DNA from: Apostichopus japonicus | Lineage: Eukaryota; Echinodermata; Holothuroidea; Aspidochirotida; Stichopodidae | Assembly (NCBI RefSeq): GCF_037975245.1 | Contig: NC_092565.1 | Coordinates: forward strand, 20,884,999 to 20,948,998 | Direction: 5' to 3' | DNA length: 64,000 bases | Shown here: positions 26,927 through 38,240 of the stretch, in pieces | Numbering within the stretch: the first letter of the stretch is position 1 | How the letters are laid out: the number at the start of each line of letters is the position of its first letter | Translations under genes and position numbers: made by a program | Notes under the pieces: generated by a model | The model's input: the letters and a program-made list of their open reading frames with translations, nothing else | Databases searched by the model: none | Told to the model about the DNA's origin: nothing

Positions 26927-27579
26927 CTGAAAGTTTTTTTCTGAAAGAAGTGAAATTTCTTTCTGGCCGATTAAAATCATTTAGGCTTAGCCATCATAAT
27001 TGTATATTAATTATTAGAATATTACCTACAGGCTGAATAAATGTCAATCCAGATGCCATGAATTGTTTTAATTTATCTGTATGAAAACGTGTCTCTCACT
27101 TCCACTTGTAAGCTAATTACCAGTCACGTACGTAACCTAATCCTTATTCTTTACTTTCCACGTTGTTTTTCTCCGCTCATGTTGAATTTAGGTATTTCCA
27201 TATTTTTTTGCACTGTTGTATGTAATCTTTTATGTGAGATATGACTTAGGGGAGGGGGGCGTTCATATTTTATTGTTGCTTTTAGGATGGTCAATTTGGT
27301 AAGAAAAACTGATCACAGACCCAGTGAATGTATATGTGATTCGTCGATCACTGTTATGACGATTACCGCGATGACAATTATTAAGTTGACATTTGTTGAT
27401 AAACTATAATAATGTAAAATCAATATGATTTTATATTCTCTTTCTTCTTTAATTCAAAGGGAATGGGAAAGATGGAGACGTATTGGCTTGAAGGAAGAAG
27501 GAATCTGACAGCAATTAGTCCTATTCCACAAACATCAGAAATAATCATCGGTGAAATAACAACAATAACAGTTCATTGA
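19240..27579 (+). CDS. NIT-GC: NIT-domain transmembrane guanylate cyclase, six exons, 649 residues
   Basis: Exons 19240-20631, 22912-23017, 23675-23812, 24725-24823, 26663-26757 and 27460-27579 join in phase into 649 codons plus TGA. A cytoplasmic N-terminus is followed by TM1 (~62-82), an extracellular NIT (nitrate/nitrite-sensing) domain (~100-350, with [16 protein letters not shown]), TM2 (~364-384), a coiled-coil linker (~385-420) and a class III cyclase domain (~430-620). Metal-binding Asp449 (FFSDVV) and Asp493, guanine-selecting Glu489 (KIETIGDAY) and Cys561 (MPRYCLFGD), and catalytic Asn568 and Arg572 are all present, so it should make cGMP from GTP. It lacks the kinase-homology region of peptide-receptor cyclases. 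An annelid NIT-GC has been tied to nitric-oxide signalling; ligand sensing here is inference. The ATG directly follows an AG acceptor (AAACAG), hinting at a 5' UTR exon upstream. The longer open frame reaching 21120 is only read-through into intron 1. Confidence 0.94.
22205..22911 (+). repeat. Array of decayed copies of cyclase exon 2 acceptor and start
   Basis: Just before the true exon 2 (22912), intron 1 contains units of about 113-128 bp. Each resembles the last ~65 intron bases (GAACAAGTTTGTTATATCTCAG) plus the first ~50 exon bases (GTTGTCATCATGTTGAATAC...GTACCAG...CTGGATGGTAAAATAGAG). Copies of the acceptor boundary fall near 22315, 22428, 22547 (AG lost), 22666 and 22794, with a partial exon part from about 22205. 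Translations run into stops soon, for example [19 protein letters not shown] then stop, and none contains the IETIGDAY part. They cannot serve as alternative exons. Confidence 0.88.
23101..23330 (+). repeat. ATAAGGTCTATAT minisatellite grading into TA tract
   Basis: About eight units of TATATAAGGTC with small variants run into TATATATGGTCTA and then pure TA. It lies in cyclase intron 2. Confidence 0.85.
24205..24290 (+). repeat. Short copy of the 18 kb/45.6 kb dispersed repeat
   Basis: Shares ATCTGGCAACAGCAGAGTGA, ATGTCATCATG and TTCATCTGAGGAAA with the larger copies at 18.05 and 45.66 kb. It lies in cyclase intron 3. Limits are approximate. Confidence 0.4.
26513..26632 (+). repeat. ATA/GATTCTGAT imperfect repeat
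   Basis: A TAA/CAA triplet run passes into three copies of a ~26-bp unit with ATGATTCTGATGATAATAAT. It lies about 30 bases before cyclase exon 5. Confidence 0.8.
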
Positions 27580-27689
27580 ATCGACGAAGTTTCTGGCAAA
27601 TGATCTTGGTCTGTGACGTAGAAAGATCCAGGCAGGAGTCTGTGCGTAGACTGAAGCTATAATTAACTGTTGGTATATATATTCTTATA

Positions 27690-28030
27690 ATCTATTCCCC
27701 CCTTCCCCTATCCAACCGACTCTCCGCCTCCCCTACCCAACCGACTCTCCTCTTCCCCTATCCAATCGACTCTCTCTTTCCCCTATACAATCGACTCTCC
27801 CCTACCCCTACCAACCGACTCGCCCTTTCCTCTACACAACCGAGTCCCCCTTCCCCTGCATAACCGGCTCTCCCCTTCCCCTATCCAATCGACTCTCCCC
27901 TTCCCCTACCTAACCGATTCTCCCCTGCCCCTATCCAATCGACTCTCCGCTTCCCCACCCAATTGACTCATTCCTACCCCTATCCAATCGACTCCTTCCT
28001 ACCTTTATCCAATGGACTTTCCCCTTCCGT
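27690..28030 (+). repeat. C-rich minisatellite, left block
   Basis: Imperfect units of about 27 bp with consensus close to CCTACCCAACCGACTCTCC and a CTTCC spacer. The array begins about 110 bases after the cyclase stop codon. The same family resumes at 28706 after an interruption that contains an SRP RNA gene. Confidence 0.92.
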
Positions 28031-28246
28031 GGTTTTTCGTCTGTACCTGCAAGTTTCCAGACATTCTTCTACCAGTGCTTGTGTATCTATCCTGACGTTT
28101 GTTAAAACGTACCCGCTCAAATATTCATTCTTTCCTTTCTTCATTGGTTCAAATTTAAGTTACGTGATGAATATTCATTTAGAATTGTATGTATGCAGGT
28201 CTTGGTGTATGTGATTGTTATTACTTTATTTCCATTCCTATTTTTC

Positions 28247-28548
28247 GACTGAGCGTTGTGGCGTGCGCTTGTAATCCAGCTACTTGGAGGTCGGAAGTGC
28301 TGGATTGTTTGAGTTCGAGACCACTGATGGTCGTCGATGCTATGGCGATCAGGCGTCCACGTTAAGTTCCGCATCAACATGGAATTCCGTACGGAAGTAG
28401 GGCGTTCCAGGTTGTCTAAGGAGGGGCGAATCGGCCCAGGGCGGGAACGCAGCAGGCAAAAGTCCCCGTGTGGAACAGTAATGGGATTGCGCCAGTGAAT
28501 AGCAGGTGGCCAGCAGCTCGGACAATACAGCGAGACACACTTCCTTTT
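28247..28548 (+). ncRNA. RN7SL: Signal recognition particle RNA (7SL RNA) gene
   Basis: This 302-base stretch aligns by eye along its whole length with metazoan 7SL RNA (human about 299 nt). The Alu-domain start reads GTGGCGTGCGCTTGTAATCC then AGCTACTTGGAGG. The S domain has GGTTGTCTAAGGAGGGGCGA, CGGCCCAG, GGGAACGCAGCAGGCAAAAG and AATGGGATTGCGCC, with the AGCAG of helix 8 that binds SRP54. The 3' strand closes with GTGAATAGC and ACAATACAGCGAGACACAC, then CTTCCTTTT, a Pol III terminator. The RNA is the scaffold of the cytosolic particle that targets secretory proteins to the ER. There is no A-rich tail, which argues against a retroposed pseudogene. Helix 6 appears capped by GUAC instead of the usual GNAR loop. 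The gene is isolated between two blocks of a C-rich minisatellite. A diverged extra copy cannot be excluded. Confidence 0.88.
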
Positions 28549-28705
28549 GCATATATTTTCTCTATTATTTCGCGTTTTGCAGGTATACAAATATATCTTT
28601 ATTCTTATTTTAGGTGAGCAGATAAAAGATAACCTTCAATGAGCTGTTTCTTAAAATATGTCGAAACTCTTATTCAACACGACTTGATTCAAATATATTA
28701 TTACG

Positions 28706-29345
28706 TCACACTACCCAACCGAGTCTCCCTTCCCCCTACCTAACCGGCCTCCCCTTGCCCTACCCCAACCGACTGGCCCCTTCCCCTATCCAACCGACTC
28801 TCCCCTTGCCCTACCCCAACCGACTGGTCCCTTCCCCTACCGAACCGATTCTCCCTTTTCCTTATATGACCGACTCTCCCCCTTCCCCTACCCAACCGAC
28901 TCCCCCTTCCCCTACCTTCCTAACTCTCCCCTTCCCCTATCCACCAATTTTCCCCTTCCCCTAACTAACCGACTTTCCCTTTGCCCTATCCAATCGACTC
29001 TCTCCTTCCCCTACCGAACCGATTCTCCCTTTTCCCTATCTGACCGACTCTCCCCTTCCCCTACCCAACCGACTCTCCCTTCCCCTACCTACATTACTAT
29101 CCCCTTCCCCTATCCAACCGACTCTCCCCTTCCCCTAACTAACCGACTTTCGCTTTCCCCTATCCAATCGACTCCCTCCTTCACCTATCTAACCGACTCT
29201 CCCCTTACTGACTTCCCCCTTCCCCTACCTAACCAACACCCCGCTTTCACCTACCTAACCGAGTCTCCTCTCCCCTACTTAACCGACCCCCCCCCCCACC
29301 CCCCTTCACCTACCTAACCGAGTCTCCCTACTTAACCGACTCGCC
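28706..29345 (+). repeat. C-rich minisatellite, right block
   Basis: Same family as 27690-28030: about 24 imperfect units built on CTTCCCCTACCCAACCGACT with CTCTCC. The 69-codon Pro/Ser-rich open frame inside it is a product of the repeat. Confidence 0.92.
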
Positions 29346-32110
29346 TTTTGTATCGAATGACTAGTTACAACAACATTCTCGACTCCTGTCGTCCTGTCCT
29401 TCATCCTGCTGAAGAAAATTGGATAGAGTCATTAGACTTTAAAAATTGGAAGTGTACATTTCATCATTTTCTACGAAAGAGTCTAGCCACCAAGTTATAT
29501 ATGTAAACCAACTAGAAAACAGCCAAGAATCGCACCACATTAACGTTGAGTGTGCGCTCGGACTTATTCTCGGGGGACACACTATATCAGTATAAACTCA
29601 AATAAAGAAATGGACCAATACGTCCTATTGGTGAGATTATAAATAAGGTCGTATAATAAAAGTGACAAACGGTTTCTTTTAGATGTCTGCTTTTTGGTCA
29701 CAAAATGAATTAACAGGAACGTTTTACAATATTTTTCATCTTTTTCTTTAGTAATAACGTGGTATTGTATTATATTGTTTGTAGCGTACAAAGTTGAATG
29801 TGAATTTGATTTGTTTATAATTATCGTTGAAATATCTGTTGTTGGTCTAACATCAAAAATGGTTCATAGGAAATTAACGTTTGTCGAAATTTGCCTTCAA
29901 TTAATATGTTCCCTTTTTTCGAGATAAAAAAATTTTGTTCACACGTTTTTGAATCAGAAGCAATCAAGTGTGATGTGATAGAAGCACACTAACAATTATT
30001 TCTTTTTTCAGTTAATCTTCAAAATTTAGTTAAAAATTTCTTCTTCAAAGTTCGGGTGCATCTCAGTTGGAATGCACTACAGTCATTGGTATATTGTCAA
30101 CATCACACATATATACTACCTTAACTAAAGTTGGAACCCCATCCATGCACCCAAGGTCAAACAATAAAATTAAAGTAAATTTTGGCTGTCAGTATTAAAC
30201 TATGACATCAAACCCTACTTGCTTCAAGTCCACTTATGGTACAAACTTTGGCGATTGCAATTATAAATATCTCGAGAAACGCCACGTACACAATTATATT
30301 CATCAATCAAAAATGACTTTTCCTCTGAGGTGTCCTTTTCAATAAGTGATCTTTCTCGTCTCAATAAAATCACATATTTGAAAAAGTATGAATAATAATT
30401 ATTATTACCGCCTTGTTATATCTTTTATTCTTCTTTGTCTCTGTGTGCGATGGCGTAGTTTTTAGATCTCTTATTAAGTTCGTTTTTTCTTCTTCTTCTT
30501 ATCTTGAGTGTCACTTTAGCTACAAAAGCTATCACATATATTTGGAATGGAAAAAAAAACATATCCAAGTAAATTTCCGTTATTCATTTACTTATTTATT
30601 TCAGTTTATTGAAAATGTCATTATACCAAACAGTAATAACTATATTTGTACACTGAAAGATGCATAAGGGAAAAGTTTTGCCAGCCAATTCGATCCTTCA
30701 TATTTTGCCGCTCAGCCATGGTTTCGTTCGTATTAATCAGATGTCAAAGCTAGCAGGAAATTTTCAAAGTTAAAGGCATTGCAGACTCTCCCCAAACCGC
30801 GTGCCGCCCTCTGAAAAAAAATTAACTTTCCACTGCTTACAAGTGAAGTTTCTTTTCTTGTCGCTACAAATGCAGCCAGTAATGAAACGTGAAACCTTGT
30901 TATCTTTTATCTGGACCTGAGATGTCCATCGCTGCTATGTACACTGTGTTGTGGGTATTGACCATAGCTGTATGTTTTGACTGTTCACTAGTGTCTAATT
31001 ACCGACGGTAGCAAGCTGTGTGTTTATTTTCTGGGATCGATGGTGGTGTCTAACACTTCTGTTATACGCCTCATCGAAATTAGGTCAGATTACCGGCATC
31101 AGAAGTTTGTTTGTTCGCGATTCTTTACTCCCTTTAAAGACTTACTTCATTTGAAACCAAATTTGACTGCTAAAAAGACAAGACAAGAACTTCATGGTAA
31201 TATCATAATCAATATCAAAGGGCATCGGAACTGAATGATGGTGATGGATTCAGAAGATGTTGCTTTGATATCCTGAGGCCGGCGGAAGATGATAGGGCAG
31301 GGGCAGGGGTGGGGGCAGGGATCTTGTCAGTGGGATACAGCCTCGGGACCCGTCGTAAAATAGAGGACATGGTTATGAGTAAGGGTGAGTCAGATCAGTG
31401 CTCCTGCCCAAGCTTGGGCCCTTGAGATAAATATAATTAATTTATCTTATTATTATTTATCTGGTGAGTAAAGGGAGCAGGGGGTGTGACTGGTATGTTA
31501 TACCGCCCTATATTAGAAACCCACCATGGCACGTTGTCAAAACTGGTTGTACATATAAATGTAATAAATGATCAGCATTTCGGCTCTGCATTTTTCCCTC
31601 ATCCATCCAAGCTCACAAACTACAAGAGTACTTATTACTTATTAGCCATGAAGCCGTTGATAATAGATCAAAATCGATCTTTATAAAGGGTGATGACCAC
31701 AGTTTATATTAGGTTATCCCAGGTGAAATTGACGAAAAGGGCTCTCGGTTGCGTGCAACCCAAGTCCACTGAACACGTGCCCTGATGAGGCGCTTTTCGC
31801 CTGATGTATGTACTGATGCTATGAGAAAAGGTAGTAGTGATTTGTATCAAATAACGTAGAATCAGAGCCGCGTAGAGTATTGAACTAGCGCCATCAATTA
31901 TCAGATGATTTCGTTTTCACATATTCGTTGTTTGGTTGATTGCAACTAGGTATAGATGTACTGCTGTAGGGAAAGCTAATTTCAAATCAAGGGTTTTATT
32001 TATTGTTAAGCCAGCAAGAACATTTAAACTGTTATGAGTTTTGGATAAAGGCATTCCAGGGACTGTTTCGGCAAAGATACATATTAAGTGGAATTATATA
32101 CAATCAAGGA
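29346..32110. other. Intergenic DNA, nothing recognised
   Basis: AT-rich sequence without convincing exons. The small open frames (for example 30413-30667 and 31040-31234) show no domain, codon bias or conserved motif that I can recognise. Confidence 0.5.
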
Positions 32111-32114
32111 AACA

Positions 32115-32342
32115 AAATAAAATAAAACTGTTAGCAAACTGCTTATCCACTAGAGAGCCTGTGTAAGAGAATGTGTAAAAGTAAGTTGGCCTGACGTTTC
32201 GATCCTAGCAGGATCTTTTTCAGAGGCTGAATGACACTTGTCATTTATCATCATTTTCAAATGCTAAATGACAAGTGTCATTTAGCATTTGAAGAAGATC
32301 CTGCTAGGATCGAAACGTCAGGCCAACTTACTTTTACACAAT
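32115..32342. mobile_element. Penelope-like element fragment as an inverted repeat
   Basis: Two arms in opposite orientation each carry GATCCTGCTAGGATCGAAAC followed by GTCAGGCCAACTTACTTTTACAC. The left arm is reversed, continuing with the reverse complement of CTCTCTAGTGGATAAGCAG. The arms meet at a TGACACTTGTCATTTA / TAAATGACAAGTGTCATTTA palindrome. A single-arm copy lies at 60868-60998. The GATCC-loop-GGATC stem followed by GAAAC and GTC resembles the hammerhead-type motif described in Penelope-like retroelements. Assignment to that class is inference. Confidence 0.5.
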
Positions 32343-34207
32343 CAAGGAAACAATTAAACCTTCAAAGAATAGAAAAGTATTAGTTTCGTTCACTAATTCA
32401 TATAGTTCACTCCCTAGATGACAATATCAAATAATAAATCAACTGCATGTGGTAATATAGTGTTAACACGATTAAACCGTCGTATCCGTGAAATAAATTT
32501 AATGTCTCTAATGTTTGTTTGTGGCCTCTGTTATACATTAAGAACAAATACATAGCAAAATATGAACACCTCTCAATATATAGTTTTACATTTCTTTATT
32601 TTCTCACTGAGGTAGAATATAACGTAGGAGGTCAAGCTTGTTCCGGCCATACAAGGAACCGGAGGTTCATAAGGTCTACAAAATTCAGACCAATAAAGGA
32701 AAATAACTCTATGAACATAATGACTCCCTGTTTTGATACAAGCAAAAGAGAATGTCTAGCATAACAAAGAAACATATGATTTCTTAACCATACTAGCCAG
32801 CATGCCACTGAACACCTAATTTGCATGTCATTTACATAAAAAAGTAAAATAATCATTTACAATGCTAAATTAAGCTTTAAAGTATACAGAAAGATGGTAA
32901 CATATATGTTTTGGTTCAAATTAATGCAATGAATGCATTGTGTTTACAGCTTGTGTTCAAAGTATGAAAATAGGCACTCGTTAAATATGAAGAAAAGCAA
33001 ACAACAGACGGTTAACCGTAACCGAACATGAATACATGTTAACCTTAAATTCAAAAGTTTAAAGGATAAGGCAGTAGGCTACTTAAAACAAAGCAAAATC
33101 GAAAGGCTTGACATTCTTAGAAGAACCAGTGTATATCCTTCTTTCTAACACATCGTTGCTTTGACTAAACAATATTGGATACCCCACGACTTAAAAGAGG
33201 TATACATCTACCAAGGTGGCTGTTTAACTTGTTCACTGACAAACAGTAAAAGTCATTTAGTAAACCATTTTGTACGAAGACGACCAGATTGTGGAAAGTC
33301 AGGTCAAAGTTCAGTTTGTGATCATTAACAGGTAACATCCACATATTTGCCACATTAACTAACACACTAAATCGTGTAGTTTTTAAGTTCTTGCAGTTCT
33401 CACTTGCTGAACCCCGGCCTTTCTATCCAGCCACCCCCCCCCCCCTTCCCTGCCACACACATACATAACTGTATAGCTGACATATTTTGTTCGTATCTTG
33501 ACCATGTAACTTTTAGTTATGAGAGCTTAAGTTTTCGTCACTTGCAAAAAATTCGTACGCTACTCTTGTATGGGAGGTCTAAAATTTCAATGTTTTTGCG
33601 CCACGTATACTTCCATTTGTGTATTCTGATATCCGAACCACATACAAAAAACAAGATGTTATTCTCCTGTCGCTTTTCCTTTACACCGACTGTAAATGGA
33701 GGGCGCCACCACAAGTAAATCAACTTGAGTTGTTGAGGACGTACTTCATCTTTCAATTCATAGACACAAGTACTTTATTATCCAAAGAAGAAGAGCGCCA
33801 CAAGTATTACTGCGGTAGATCAGTTTATAATGCTTAATGGTAAAATCACTATGTTTTCTGATTTCGATTTGCCGAGAGGAGGCTCTGCATACCTACTATA
33901 TGCACCCCCTCCCCACCAACCCCTACCAAAATCACCCCCCTCCCCCTTTGTTTTGTCCTTCTAAAGGTTCGGATCGTACCTGCGCCTGGTGAGTCCCAAG
34001 AAGGATGAATCCAGTTGTGAAATGGAATTTTCTGTTGTAATGATCTTTAAGAATGTGAACTAAATGCCAAACTAGATATTGTGGTTACAATGACACGCAA
34101 CCACCCTGTCATGAGAAATATGTGATCATGGTAATTGAGCTTAAATGTTGCTGTTATTCTTCATAATATTTAAAGGGCAGCAAAACCAACAGAGATAATG
34201 ATAGAGG

Positions 34208-34531
34208 CAAATAATATTAATAATAATAATATTTGCTTTTTATATAGCGCTTTATACCAGCGATAGGTCTCAAAGCGCTTTACAGACGTTATATTACCCC
34301 TGGTCAATGATAACCTGTCCCAGAAACAATCCTTCCAGTCGGTGAAAGTTATATACTGCGCCCAATAACAAGTAACCTCACGGGTACCTATTTATCCCCT
34401 GGGTGGAGAGAGGCAAGTGAGATAAAGCATCTTGCCCAAGGACACGACGTAATGAACTAGGCATGAATCGAACCAGCTATTCTTGGATCACGAGTCTGAC
34501 GCCTTAGCCAATTGGCAACCACGCTCTCATT
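34208..34531 (-). repeat. tRNA-derived SINE with AAT tail
   Basis: On the minus strand it begins with a tRNA-like head: A box TGGCTAAGGCG and B box GGTTCGATTCA. The body follows, ending in TAAAGCGCTTTGAGACC, then ATAAAGCGCTATATAAA and an (ATT)n tail. This layout of Pol III head, body, AAGCGCT-containing tail and simple repeat is typical of widespread metazoan SINEs. It differs in sequence from the SINE at 1952 and 10213. Confidence 0.75.
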
Positions 34532-36931
34532 TATTTCACATTATTAAAGATTAGCCAATTGGCCAACACGAATAAGTTTCCGATATGTACAATGCATAAC
34601 TGATATGATGGTGTCTCAGTGGCGTACGAAATGGGGTGGGTGGGGCGTGGGGGCTGGGGATGGCCGCCTCACCTGCATCGCCAGTATGGGGAAAACATTC
34701 ACTCCATATATTTGTGACATTCAGTTGAGGAAGCATTAGATCAATCCTCCCCCTCACCCATCCACCGCCTTTTCAACAAATGACAAAAACATTTCCAGAG
34801 TATTCGTTTGCACAGCTTTGCGTTTATACCTAATTATACAGATCTAATTTATAGTCTACATATACCTCAGAATGCACTATTTGATTACTTAACTTTAATT
34901 TCAACGATCCCAGGACAACACCATGCACATCCTTTATAAAATCATTGAATCGCCTCTAGCCATTCCATAAACGTTAATACCCCTACCTATTTCAGACTGG
35001 GGAGTAAGAACTTTACGTTCCACCCCCCCCCCCCTCCCGCACTTTTGTAATCATGTGCACGGAGCAAGTGTGTGTGTACACATTTGTGTGTACGCGTTGT
35101 TCACGTTTGCGCGTGATTTTATGTGTTTTGTACCTACAGATAATTTGATAATACAGATAAATTACATTAAAGGAAAAACTGAAGTTAAGTCCAACAAAAC
35201 TATATCACACACAACATGTGCAAAATTTGTTTTTTGAAAACAAAAATACTACAGACATTGTAAGTTATTTTACATATTTCTGTAACCTTTATCGTTCAGA
35301 AAAGAAAACTCTACTTCCACCTTAACAATCAACCCGTCAGAATAAGTTCACAAATTCAATGTGTTATTATACAAACACACAGATACGCCCTGTGATTTAT
35401 TTTTCTTGACTGTACAATATTATTTATCCCATAACTATACATTTCTTTTGGTGACATATCCGTCTAGATGTCTCTTTCCAAATTGTCCAAAAATGCAATT
35501 ATTTTATTCTTCCTTCTCATTGGCTGTAGTACACTTTACATCATACTTGTGGGCATATGGGCAATGTGACTATATAAATCTTGTACCATTGGCTTCATTA
35601 AGCATGACGGGAAATCGTTGCCTATTTTGCTTCTTTCTGCTCTCGGCCATATATTAAAGTGTCTCGCCCCAATTACTGTTCAAGCGACGCCACCGAGTTT
35701 TGACAAATTGTGAATTAATCTTTTGCGCCGTTTTTATGTTCTTTTTTTTTCTTTTCATGGTAAATTGAGATGCATTGCCGTAAAAGCTATTCAACTAGCA
35801 TACTCTGACATTTTTTTTTTAACAGTCAATAAATATATAAACTTGCACAAAGAAACGAGAAACATAGAAAGAAAATAAATAAAGTAAGTGTCATTTATCA
35901 TTGGTTAATGTTGCATTTGTCATTGCAAGATTGACAATCCCGTCAATAATGTACTTATCGTTGTAATCATTGTGGAAACTTTATTGGCTCATTAAAGTAA
36001 AGGCGATGTGTTTTTTTTTCTTTGTGATTCACGAGATGTCATTTATGGATTGTTTCACAGGTGATTAGAGGATTGTTTACGAGTCATCAACCAGTCTATT
36101 TTTCAATTTGTTCTTATGATGCAGTTTATATTGATTTTGTGTTTTGTTTTTATACCAAGAAACACTTAATAATTGCGTGTCACGTATGTACATTAAGACG
36201 GCGGTTCTTTTACTTCAGGAAAATGACCGTCACATTTAAAATTCCGGTTTGTATGTGTACAATAATGTAAAAGAATGTTGGCGCTACAATCTGATTATGT
36301 CATGCACAAATCATCGCTATACGTTGTACGGCTTCCACGTAACTACACATTGTGGCCTCTAGGTATTAAAATATTTAAAGAACGGTTTGACTTTAATTCA
36401 ACTATGTTAGTCTCCTAACTTTCGATTCCAAAAAAAAAATCGCCAAAGAGGATAAAATAAGAACAACAATCACGTGCATAATAATACGAAAAGAAAAGAC
36501 AAAACCCGGATATTTTAATTGTCTTTTTCTTCCTTATTTAAACTGTTACTTGACTGGTCAAGCTAACAAACTGAATTTGTATTGGCGTTTAGTCTCATTA
36601 GAATTATCAAAATTCTGAAGGATTTCTAGTTTAATTAAAAAATGCTGTGTGTTGAAAAATTAAGGAAAGGGTATATAATAAAAAGCTCGTTTTTGTTGAA
36701 AACATTTAAATATTAGAATTTGTGGTACGGAATACACAGATTAACCATCATTTTATCGGAAAGTTTTGAAGCAATTTTGTGGTTTTCACTCAGGTTAATC
36801 AAAAACCTCGAAGTTTGTGACCTGCAACCCTCCCCTCCCCCCCTCCCCCGCTTCCTCGAGATGAACCTTCTTCCGTCACCCATGTTATTCTTTCCCATAT
36901 AGGTTCGTCGAACTGTAGTCCTACATATACA

Positions 36932-37324
36932 ATTATACAACACCTAATTATATTCCGGCCATTTGATTGGTCAATTGCTCGTCGATTGCATGCAAAATCC
37001 CCTCTATTGCACTCTATGAAATAGAACCATGTGTTATACTTTTTTGATAGCACTTTTTTCAATGGTAAGAGAGCAGAGAAACCTGTCTGTTCAAAACAAT
37101 CTGTTGCATGAGTGCATTTTACATCCAATTATATCCAAATTTGAAGGTGTATAAAACAAATAATGAATGGTTTCCATTCGTGCAATAGTGCAAATATTAC
37201 ATTCGTTGAAAGATGTAATTTGTTTCATTCAACTCGGCTGCGCCTCGTTGAATGGAACATTCCATCTTTCAACTCATGAAATATTTGCACTATTGCACTC
37301 ATAACCATTTATTATTTGTATAAT
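36932..37324 (+). mobile_element. MITE with ATTATACA TIRs and an internal hairpin, copy 2
   Basis: The ends are ATTATACAACACC and ATTTGTATAAT, so the terminal 8 bp are inverted. The first ~310 bases match the reverse complement of 14529-14870. From about 37165 to 37310 an inverted repeat has arms of ~55 bp (GTGCAAATATT...CATTCAACTCGG and its complement), centred on GGCTGCGCCTCG. No transposase is present. The 109-codon minus frame across it is not a gene. Confidence 0.72.
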
Positions 37325-38055
37325 ATCTTACAGTGTTTGCATTTGTATCCGTTGACCTGACACGGAAGTATACAACTTGCCCATGCGCAGTTGAAACCAT
37401 ATGTGAGGAAGCATTGTAAATCAACAGCTAACGATCCAGCCTTCAAAGACATCCGTATGCTTTAAACGTTTAATAGCGCTCACTTGAAACTAAATCGTTG
37501 AAGCAGACTTGAGTCACGTGATGAGTGATGTAAGAGATTGTGGAGTGATTTCATTTCCGAATTATGTAGCTCAATTTAAATGAAGAAAAATAAAATCCAC
37601 TTTGGTTCATATATATATAGGTTATCGCCCCCACAAAGGTGAATAATACCTTCTAGATTTGGACAAATGAAATTCCATTAATTTCTACTTTATGAGTCAC
37701 CGTGTGACATATCAATCGCTGAAGTAGGAAGAAATGAGTGGAAAACGAAACAGCTCATGGTGATGGCAAGCTGTGTAATCTCAAATTTTGCAAACACCCT
37801 AGTTTAATGAACAAATGGAAAAATGGTGTGAGGTCAAAGGTCACTGGATAGTAAACGTCATATTTCAGCTTGCGCCAGTCTGGTAATGTCGACGGAAGAG
37901 TTTTGAGTTGAGGGAGAACAAATAAATTCCAAATATGACGTCATCAATTGTGACGTCACATAGTATGACGGCTTAAGGTGGTAGGAATTAACATATTACG
38001 ATGAAGGACATTTAATTACGGCCTTTTTTTAAAAGGTGACGTTCATGAATTTAAA

Positions 38056-38240
38056 TCAGAGACGTAGACTGGGGGATTTGGGCCTAGCAGACCCCCCCCC
38101 CCTTCCTCCCCTTCCAAATATTTGTCTCCCTCAAAAAATTGTGAGAGGACTGTTCTTTTTTTAGAAATAGGTTCTGCCGACCCCCATAGAAAAGCATTGT
38201 CCCCTCCCCCTTATAAAAAGAAGTCTAGTTACGTCCCTGG
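38056..38240. mobile_element. C-tract MITE-like element
   Basis: The ends GAGACGTAGACTGGGGG and TAGTTACGTCCCTGG are roughly inverted, with C runs inside, as in the elements at 8657 and 9537. No target duplication is visible, so boundaries are tentative. Confidence 0.4.

Noticed and set aside
28141-28590. 149-codon minus-strand open frame
   Set aside because: It overlays the SRP RNA gene and has no protein similarity that I recognise; the RNA explains the sequence.
31780-31806. CTGATGAGGCGCTTTTCGCC resembling a hammerhead core and stem
   Set aside because: The stem is not followed by the required GAAA, so it cannot form the hammerhead catalytic core.
36799-37128. 109-codon minus-strand open frame
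   Set aside because: It spans the end of a MITE; the other MITE copy does not preserve the frame.
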